Shown: one piece after another, positions 58,948-64,000 of the stretch
How positions within the stretch are numbered: the stretch's first letter is position 1
Layout: every line of letters starts with the position of its first letter
From: Oscillospiraceae bacterium
GTDB lineage: Bacteria; Bacillota; Clostridia; Oscillospirales; Oscillospiraceae
NCBI GenBank assembly: GCA_910575505.1
Contig: CAJTFK010000005.1
Location: 123,854 to 187,853 of the forward strand
Reading direction: 5' to 3'
DNA length: 64,000 nt
Notes under the pieces: model-generated
Seen by the model: only the letters and a program-made list of their open reading frames with translations
Databases searched by the model: none
Told to the model about the DNA's origin: nothing
Program-made: the position numbers and the translations under genes

Positions 58948-59394
58948 ATGCTGGAACAGATTTTGGCGGAGCTTCACAACTGGTTCCGGGTGCGGGATGG
59001 GTTGAACGGGATTCATCCCGGCACCTATACCATCGAGGACGGCGGCATTGCGCTGCCCTTCCTCCAGGACGGACAGTATTTCCGCATCATGGGCAGCGTG
59101 TTCAACGACGGTCTGCATCGGTATGAACCGGATATGGCGGCGCTGGAGGATGAGACCTTTCATGGAACCGTCTGGGCCCTGGCGGTGCCCAAAACTGTGG
59201 TGGAGCTGGCCGGGGAAATTGAGGTGTGGCAGAAAAAGTATGGGGCCGTTATAGACAGCCCATACACCTCCGAAAGTTTCGGCGGCTACGCATACACAAA
59301 AGCCAGCGGCGCGGGTGACAGCACAGGTTCCGGCGGCTGGCAGGCGGCGTTCCGGGCCAGGCTGGACCCGTACAGAAAGCTAAAGGAGATTTAA
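58948..59394 (+). CDS. Head-tail connector protein
   Basis: A 148-residue protein (LHNWFRVRDGLNGIHPGTYT; YFRIMGSVFNDGLHRYEPDM; WALAVPKTVVELAGEIEVWQ; SFGGYAYTKASGA). It follows the capsid gene directly, where connector proteins are encoded. The Ser/Thr/Gly-rich tail ends in a basic helix. GGAGGGCGGCGCG lies upstream. Confidence 0.73.
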   Translation: MLEQILAELHNWFRVRDGLNGIHPGTYTIEDGGIALPFLQDGQYFRIMGSVFNDGLHRYEPDMAALEDETFHGTVWALAVPKTVVELAGEIEVWQKKYGAVIDSPYTSESFGGYAYTKASGAGDSTGSGGWQAAFRARLDPYRKLKEI

Positions 59395-59396
59395 GT

Positions 59397-59522
59397 ATGG
59401 GAATCTGTGATGTGATTGCATTTTGCCTATTGAGCTTTATCTTCGGAATGATGTTCGGAGCGTGTGTGCAGGCAAAAACGGATTTGGATAGAGAGGACAG
59501 AGAAAATGAGCCTTTTAACTGA
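59397..59522 (+). CDS. 41-residue single-helix membrane protein in the connector module
   Basis: Reads MGICDVIAFCLLSFIFGMMF then GACVQAKTDL and an acidic end. AAAGGAG lies upstream. One membrane helix followed by a charged tail is unusual for a connector gene; it may be a small accessory (superinfection or lysis-timing) protein. It overlaps the next start by 17 bases. Confidence 0.55.
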   Translation: MGICDVIAFCLLSFIFGMMFGACVQAKTDLDREDRENEPFN

Positions 59523-59856
59523 TTTCGCCGTTCCCTGTGTGCTGATGGAGAAACGGCGGGTGCCGGACGGCGCTGGCGGATACCTTACCACCTGGGAGGA
59601 AGGCGCGGAGTTTGAGAACTTCCAGTACCTGGACACCAGTATGGAGGCACGACGGGCGCAGCAGGAGGGCGTGAAAAGCCTTTATTCCGCCCTGGTGCAG
59701 CGGGACTTTCCCCTGGACTACGGAGACGCTTTCAAAGACAAAAACACCGGCCTGACGTACCGCGTGACCTCCAACCCGGATGAGAAGAAAGCACCGGTTT
59801 CGTCCACGTTCGATTTGAAGTATTTTACGGTGGAACGGTGGGTGTTGACGCAATGA
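59506..59856 (+). CDS. Head-closure / head-tail adaptor protein
   Basis: A 116-residue beta-rich protein (FAVPCVLMEKRRVPDGAGGY; ALVQRDFPLDYGDAFKDKNT; YRVTSNPDEKKAP) of the type that closes the portal after packaging. GAGAGGAC precedes ATG 59506. It overlaps the next gene by ATGA. Confidence 0.7.
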   Translation: MSLLTDFAVPCVLMEKRRVPDGAGGYLTTWEEGAEFENFQYLDTSMEARRAQQEGVKSLYSALVQRDFPLDYGDAFKDKNTGLTYRVTSNPDEKKAPVSSTFDLKYFTVERWVLTQ

Positions 59857-60179
59857 AAATCAATGTTTTGGGGGCTGACTACACCATCACGCGCGCACAT
59901 GATGACCCGCGCATGGAAAACATGGACGGCTTCTGCGATGAAACTACAAAGGAAATCGTTGTGGAGAATTACGAGGGCAGCGACGGGAAACCGGGTGTAA
60001 AGGCGCAGCTGGATATTCAGCGCAAAAAAAATATCCGGCACGAGCTGGTACACGCTTTCCTGTTTGAGTGCGGCCTTGCTGAAAACAGCCCGTGGGCGCA
60101 AAACGAGGAGCTTGTGGACTGGATCGCCATGCAGGGCCCGAAAATCTGGAAGGCGTGGCAGGAGGCCGGGGCGGTATGA
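59853..60179 (+). CDS. Small HExxH metallopeptidase-like phage protein
   Basis: A 108-residue protein with a zinc-protease-like core: KKNIRHELVHAFLFECG contains HELVH (HExxH), followed about 17 residues later by an acidic NEELVDWIAMQ. The short N-terminal part (MKINVLGADYTITRAHDDPR) is beta-rich. It resembles minimal ImmA/SprT-like peptidases. It is embedded by 4-base overlaps between the head-closure and tail-terminator genes, so it is co-translated with structural proteins. Role unknown; processing of a virion or regulator protein is conceivable. Confidence 0.68.
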   Translation: MKINVLGADYTITRAHDDPRMENMDGFCDETTKEIVVENYEGSDGKPGVKAQLDIQRKKNIRHELVHAFLFECGLAENSPWAQNEELVDWIAMQGPKIWKAWQEAGAV

Positions 60180-60562
60180 CAAAGGACAAAGCTCTCTATG
60201 CCTTTTTCTCCGGTTTTGGCATCCCCGCCTACCCTGACAACGCCGTGCTGAATGAAAACGGCGAGCCGGACGTGAAGCTGCCCTACCTGACCTACACCCC
60301 CGTTTTCGATTCCTGGGGAGGCGAGCCGGTAAGTCTGACGGTAAATCTCTGGTATCGGACAGATAGCGAGGCAATCCCCAACGCAAAGGCCCAGGAGCTT
60401 TCCGAGGCCATTGGGCTGGACGGAAAAATTCTGCCCTGCGAAGAGGGCTATATCTGGCTGAAACGCGGGTCCCCCTGGTGCCAGAACCTGTCCGATGAAG
60501 CGGACCCGGCAATTAAGCGGCGGTATCTCAATGTGACCGCCGAATATATGACATTCTACTGA
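60176..60562 (+). CDS. Tail terminator-like protein
   Basis: A 128-residue alpha/beta protein (ALYAFFSGFGIPAYPDNAVL; LPYLTYTPVFDSWGGEPVSL; WLKRGSPWCQNLSDEADP; RRYLNVTAEYMTFY). The fold pattern and place before the tail tube gene fit a tail terminator. ATGA overlap upstream. Confidence 0.72.
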   Translation: MTKDKALYAFFSGFGIPAYPDNAVLNENGEPDVKLPYLTYTPVFDSWGGEPVSLTVNLWYRTDSEAIPNAKAQELSEAIGLDGKILPCEEGYIWLKRGSPWCQNLSDEADPAIKRRYLNVTAEYMTFY

Positions 60563-60575
60563 AAGGACATACTGT

Positions 60576-61178
60576 ATGGGAAGATTTACAAGAATCCCGG
60601 CGGACACATTTGAGCAAATCCAGACCGACGCCGGGATTTTGCTTTACACCTTTGACCCCAACAACCCGGATACCATGAAAGATGAGGACATTATCTGTCC
60701 CACGACCGGCGGCATTACTGCGGCCTGCACGGCCACCTATTCCGACATGGGCGATGATGTGGATAACTGCCCGGTCAATCTACTTGAACTGAAGCATCTG
60801 GACTCCTGGGAGTGCTCCCTGGAATTCACCAGCCTGGGGACCTCCCCACGCTCCATCCGCCTGGCCCTGGGCGCGGCGGACATTGATACCAACGACCCCA
60901 CACACATCATCCCCAGAAACGCGCTGAAGGTGACGGACGCGCAGGACGTGTGGTGGGTGGGAGACCGAGCGGACGGCGGCATGGTGGCCGTTTGCCTCAA
61001 AAAGGCCCTGTCTACCAGCGGATTCAGCCTGAAAACCACCAAAAGCGGCAAGGGAAACACCTCTGTCACCCTTGCCGGACACGTGACCGTTGACACGCAG
61101 GATGAGGTTCCGATGGAGTTTTGGAGCGCGGGCCCCGCAGCAACGGAGCCCGGCGGAGAGGAGAGCGGCGCAGAATGA
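60576..61178 (+). CDS. Major tail tube protein of the second module
   Basis: A 200-residue beta-rich protein (FTRIPADTFEQIQTDAGILL; IICPTTGGITAACTATYSDM; LELKHLDSWECSLEFTSLGT; STSGFSLKTTKSGKGNTSVT) typical of siphovirus tail tubes. It precedes the frameshifted chaperone pair, with which it overlaps by ATGA. Confidence 0.8.
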   Translation: MGRFTRIPADTFEQIQTDAGILLYTFDPNNPDTMKDEDIICPTTGGITAACTATYSDMGDDVDNCPVNLLELKHLDSWECSLEFTSLGTSPRSIRLALGAADIDTNDPTHIIPRNALKVTDAQDVWWVGDRADGGMVAVCLKKALSTSGFSLKTTKSGKGNTSVTLAGHVTVDTQDEVPMEFWSAGPAATEPGGEESGAE

Positions 61179-61612
61179 GATTATCTGAGATGACCACAGA
61201 CGAAACGCTGGATGCCCTGTGTGAAATTACACCCTGCGTGGGGCGCATTGTCAAGGATGAGAATATTATCAGCACGATCGGAACGGCGATGGACACAACG
61301 GGCATGACCAGGACCGGCGTCCTTATGGCAGGCCTGGACCGTATCGGGGCACTGATTCCCGCCCTTCTGAAAGATCACCGTGAGGACCTTTACCACATTC
61401 TGGCGGTCATGAACCGTGTCGACCCGGCTGAAATCGCAGCGCAGAAGCTGACCGTTACGCTGACGCAGCTGGAGGAGCTTCGGGATGACAGGGAGCTGCT
61501 GACTTTTTTCGAATCGTTTCGGCGGCGGGGGCGGAAAACACCCTCCGAGCCCTCTGCGCCGCGCCCAGACTCCGGGCAGGAGGATACATTGCCGTCCTCC
61601 CAGCCCTTCTGA
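61175..61612 (+). CDS. Tail assembly chaperone (gpG-like)
   Basis: A 145-residue protein (TTDETLDALCEITPCVGRIV; GALIPALLKDHREDLYHILA; LTVTLTQLEELRDDREL) corresponding to the first tail chaperone. The canonical slippery heptamer T TTT TTC lies in frame at 61504-61510 (codons ACT TTT TTC). A -1 shift there would skip the Ser/Pro-rich 0-frame end and enter the gpT-like frame. Confidence 0.78.
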   Translation: MRLSEMTTDETLDALCEITPCVGRIVKDENIISTIGTAMDTTGMTRTGVLMAGLDRIGALIPALLKDHREDLYHILAVMNRVDPAEIAAQKLTVTLTQLEELRDDRELLTFFESFRRRGRKTPSEPSAPRPDSGQEDTLPSSQPF

Positions 61613-61782
61613 AGCGGGAAGCGGAGGAATACGCCCGCCATGTGTATGTGACCGACGCCCTTCGGCTCATCAGCGAGAATACCGCCAGATACGCAGGGGG
61701 CGTCTATCCGAAAGCCCGGTGGGCCGACATCATCCACCCACCGAAAGAGGAAACCAGGACGGCGGAAGAAATTGTAAATTAT
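61510..61782 (+). CDS. Tail chaperone extension (gpT-like) reached by -1 frameshift, truncated
   Basis: After the T TTT TTC site the -1 frame reads RIVSAAGAENTLRALCAAPR, then EEYARHVYVTDALRLISENT, ARYAGGVYPKARWADIIHP and KEETRTAEEI. The YVTDALRLI...R(Y/F)AGG...ARW.DI block is typical of Firmicute phage tail chaperone extensions. There is no start codon with a ribosome binding site, so it should be made only by frameshifting. The frame runs directly into the reverse transcriptase fragment, which truncates it. Confidence 0.72.
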
Positions 61783-63115
61783 ATGAAAAGCCGTATAAAG
61801 AGCAGCAAGCTACGACACAATGAGTACTACTGCATGCAAGATATCTATGATGAACTGTATCAAAAGAGCAAAGCTGGTGGAAAATTCAGGAATCTCATGC
61901 GAATTATTACCTGTGAAAACAACATAAAACTCGCATACCGGAATATCAAAAACAACACCGGCAGCCAAACTTATGGGACACATTTCATGAACATCAAGGA
62001 TATTGAGCAAATCAATGTAGATGAATTTGTGGAAATCATTCAACGGAAGTTTAAGAATTATCAGCCAAAGGCAGTAAAGAGAGTAGAAATTCCGAAGGAA
62101 AGGAGTGACAAAACAGGACCGCTTGGCATCCCTACCATGTATGACAGGCTGATACAGCAATGTATCTTACAGATTTAGAACCACTCTGTGAAGCAAAATT
62201 CTATGAACACAGCTACGGCCTTCGACCGAACCGAAGGTTGAACATGCCATAGCGCAAGTACATCGAAATATGCAGATATCACATTTACACTACTGTGTAG
62301 ACATTGATATCCAAGGGTTCTTCGATAATGTCAATCATTCCACGCTACTCAATCAGATTTGAACCATGGGGATACAGGACAAGCAGCTGTTAGTGATTAT
62401 ACGGAAGATGTTAAAAGCGCCAGTTAAAATGCCTGACAAGACCATTATCTACCCGTCGAAAGGGACACCGCAGATTGGTATTCTGACGCCATTATTGTCC
62501 AACATCGTACTAAACAAACTGGACTGGTGGGTCAGTAGTAATTGGGAAATTATTCCTAAACGGTACGAGTACTATACCTGTACAAGCAAAACTGGTACAG
62601 TCAGCAGAACCGGCTCTATGGAAGCCCTGCGAAAAACCAATGTAAAAGAAATGCGTATTGTCCGGTATGCAGATGATTTCAAAATCTTTTGCAGATGCTG
62701 CGACACTGCGGTCAGGACATTTCATGCGGTGAGAGGCTGGTTAAAGGACAGGCTGAAACTTGACATCTCTCCGGAAAAATCAAAGATAGTAAATCTGCGG
62801 AAGCGCTACTCTGACTTTCTTGGATTCAGGTTAAAGGTGCACCTGAAAAAGAAAAAGTATACCGTTGTCAGTAATATGAGTGATAAAGCTGTGAAAAAAG
62901 CTACAAATAAGTTGATTGAGCAGATAAAACGCATTCAGAAACCCGAAAGCGGTAAAAACCAATACAGGATGCTCCAAAACTACAATTCAAAAATCATGGG
63001 CATACACAACTACTATAAATTAGCTGCTCGGATATGCGTCGACTGCCGAAAAACTGCGTATCAAGTTACGGCTGTATTCAAAAACCGTATGAGGAAAAAA
63101 TTCAAGTCTGTGTGA
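61783..63115 (+). pseudogene. Group II intron reverse transcriptase/maturase, degraded
   Basis: The ORF resembles the common Clostridial intron RT: MKSRIKSSKLRHNEYYCMQD, YRNIKNNTGSQTYGT, RVEIPKERSDKTGPLGIPTM (RT1-2), CVDIDIQGFFDNVNH (RT3), GTPQIGILTPLLSNIVLNKL (RT4), RYADDFKIFC (RT5 catalytic YADD), SDFLGFRLKV (RT7) and part of the maturase domain. A one-base deletion near 62170, another shift near 62235 and a TGA replacing Trp at about 62362 break it. The C-terminal HNH part and the upstream intron RNA domains are missing, so it cannot splice or move. Confidence 0.85.
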
Positions 63116-63186
63116 GTTTATACTTATAAGCGAACACCCGGAGCGGGTGAAATCTACAAAACCGAAACGGTAAAGGAGAAGAAATT

Positions 63187-63429
63187 ATGAAAATCAAAGT
63201 CGTTGGCAAGGCTCACCTCCAGGGCACCAGCAAGAAAACCGGCAACCCCTATGATTTTATCCAGGTCCATTATCTGGGCCGTGCGCCCGGTGTCGTCGGC
63301 GAGGCCGCCCTCACCCTGAACCTGGACCCCGGCAATTACCCTTACGATAAAATCAGCGTTCCCGGCGAGTACATCGTGGATTTCAACGGGCGCGGTTTCG
63401 TGGTGAACTTCGCTCCGGCCAGCAAGTGA
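63187..63429 (+). CDS. Filamentous phage gV-like ssDNA-binding protein
   Basis: An 80-residue protein. The pattern SKKTGNPYDFIQVHYLG, then ALTLNLDPGNYPYDKISVPG and EYIVDFNGRGFVV parallels gene V protein of Ff phages (GKPY..., K(I/L)TLDEGQPAYAPG, LYTVH), an OB-fold dimer that coats single-stranded phage DNA. Size also fits. AAAGGAGAAG precedes the ATG. Assignment rests on pattern similarity only. It may belong to an inovirus-like element beginning here. Confidence 0.62.
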   Translation: MKIKVVGKAHLQGTSKKTGNPYDFIQVHYLGRAPGVVGEAALTLNLDPGNYPYDKISVPGEYIVDFNGRGFVVNFAPASK

Positions 63430-63433
63430 GCCC

Positions 63434-63595
63434 ATGAAAAAGGGGCTGTCCCACCTGGAAACCGAATACCCCTGCTCTGATTACGGGCCCGGCCGGTGCC
63501 ATACTTGCCGGACCCGCTATTGGTGTATGCTCTACCGCACAAATCCGCCTCCTGTCTACAAGAAAGTCTGCAAAGATTTTTTGGACAAATTTTGA
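63434..63595 (+). CDS. Small Cys-rich protein
   Basis: A 53-residue protein starting 4 bases after the gV-like gene. It reads MKKGLSHLETEYPCSDYGPG, then RCHTCRTRYWCMLYR and a tail KKVCKDFLDKF. Six cysteines including CHTC suggest a zinc knuckle. No family recognised; coupled expression with the ssDNA-binding protein is likely. Confidence 0.58.
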   Translation: MKKGLSHLETEYPCSDYGPGRCHTCRTRYWCMLYRTNPPPVYKKVCKDFLDKF

Positions 63596-63869
63596 TAGTT
63601 TATAGGCGTTTCCGCTCCATTTTATTTGCTCTCCGGCACTCTTTGAAACCAGTGTTTCCACGTGTTCTACGTCTGTCTGTGGCTAATTATGTGGTCAAGA
63701 AAATCGGTGCACCGAAAGAGGCCCTTCACAAACACAACGAAGCACTGTGTAATACGCTCGATTTTCACCCCTGTATTTCTCCGTTTATCCCTATCGACTT
63801 TCGTCTCCTATTTCGGTATTGTGCTACTTGCGAACCCCCACAAAATACTGAAATCAGGAGGAAAGGCAA
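63596..63869. other. Gene-free leader before the last ORF
   Basis: No convincing reading frame, RNA or repeat is seen; the open frame across it has no ribosome binding site. It is AT-richer than the host and ends in AGGAGGAAAGG, the binding site for the next start. Confidence 0.45.
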
Positions 63870-64000
63870 ATGACCAGCACGAAAAAGCGCATCGCCGCCG
63901 CACTGACAGCAACAATCCTCGCAACAACCCTCGCTATCCCCGCCACGGCAGCGGAGGCCCCAACCATCCGAGTAAGCAGCTACAAGGGCAGTACCCTGGA
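63870..64000 (+). CDS. Secreted protein, N-terminal part
   Basis: The frame from ATG 63870 opens with a signal peptide (MTSTKKRIAAALTATILATT, LAIPATAAEA) and continues past the window edge (TIRVSSYKGSTL). AGGAGG lies 6 bases upstream. With the gV-like gene it could be a filamentous-phage coat or adsorption protein; equally it may be an unrelated secreted protein. Too little is present to decide. Confidence 0.55.
   Translation, partial: MTSTKKRIAAALTATILATTLAIPATAAEAPTIRVSSYKGSTL

Noticed and set aside
61783..63115. Diversity-generating retroelement
   Set aside because: The RT has the long N-terminus and maturase-type C-terminus of group II introns, and I found no template/variable repeat pair or variable-domain protein nearby.
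63496..63873. 125-codon plus-strand frame before the last ORF
   Set aside because: It overlaps the Cys-rich gene in another frame, lacks a ribosome binding site and has no coding-like composition.

Overview
The window is high-GC DNA with strong AGGAGG-type ribosome binding sites, Gram-positive-style lipoproteins, a two-domain fused permease, DeoR/LacI-controlled sugar operons and phage genes of the Firmicutes type. I read it as a chromosome (or metagenomic contig) of a gut Clostridium-class bacterium of the Oscillospiraceae kind (Flavonifractor/Lawsonibacter/Dysosmobacter-like). That placement is inferred from gene content and codon use, not from a marker gene.

Bases 1-33300 are host chromosome. 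In order they hold: the 3' end of malQ with a duplicated gene tail; a DegV lipid-binding protein and a transglutaminase-like lipoprotein; a compact type IV pilus-like operon (PilC/GspF, four small N-terminally anchored proteins, PilT); a HAD protein and an endonuclease/exonuclease/phosphatase protein; a LacI regulator with a membrane protein; an AfuABC/FbpABC-type ABC importer divergent from its own LacI regulator; a DeoR - PfkB kinase - mannitol-type PTS - sorbose-1-phosphate-reductase-like operon for a hexitol or ketose; an IS200 relic; a third LacI regulator divergent from an inositol-type module (SSS symporter, IolG-, IolH- and IolI-like enzymes); a C-GCAxxG-C-C protein, a TraX-like membrane protein, a DUF4352-type lipoprotein and a class-I-amidotransferase peptidase; and a five-gene tRNA operon (Gly, Arg, His, Gln, Lys).

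Bases 33300-55268 are the late half of a siphovirus-like prophage, all on the minus strand and abutting tRNA-Lys. Read right to left it runs: MuF-type minor head protein, scaffold, major capsid, connectors, major tail protein, Gp14/Gp15-like chaperones, tape measure, distal tail, receptor-binding and collar fibres, XhlA-like protein, holin, CHAP endolysin, conserved end proteins. Two accessory units break the pattern. One is a 3.1 kb cassette between gp15 and the tape measure (Rha, Lar-like zinc ribbon, ribbon-helix-helix repressor, AT-rich Mrr-type nuclease, AntA antirepressor), bounded by copies of GAGACAGCGG. The other, near the lysis genes, is a ribbon-helix-helix gene divergent from a small membrane peptide, with three CTAYCGGTAG operators between them.

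At about 55265 the strand flips. A second, related but distinct phage head module runs on the plus strand (55270-61782): a truncated MuF protein with a different C-terminal effector-like domain and a small acidic partner, HK97-gp10-like protein, scaffold, decoration, capsid, connectors, major tail protein, and tail chaperones with a T TTT TTC frameshift site. The two MuF genes meet head to head and both lack their 5' ends; no portal, terminase or integrase is visible. The second module is cut by a decayed group II intron reverse transcriptase. The last 0.9 kb carries a filamentous-phage gV-like ssDNA-binding protein, a small Cys-rich protein and a secreted protein that runs off the edge. The right third is therefore a mosaic of at least three mobile elements, or possibly an assembly chimera.
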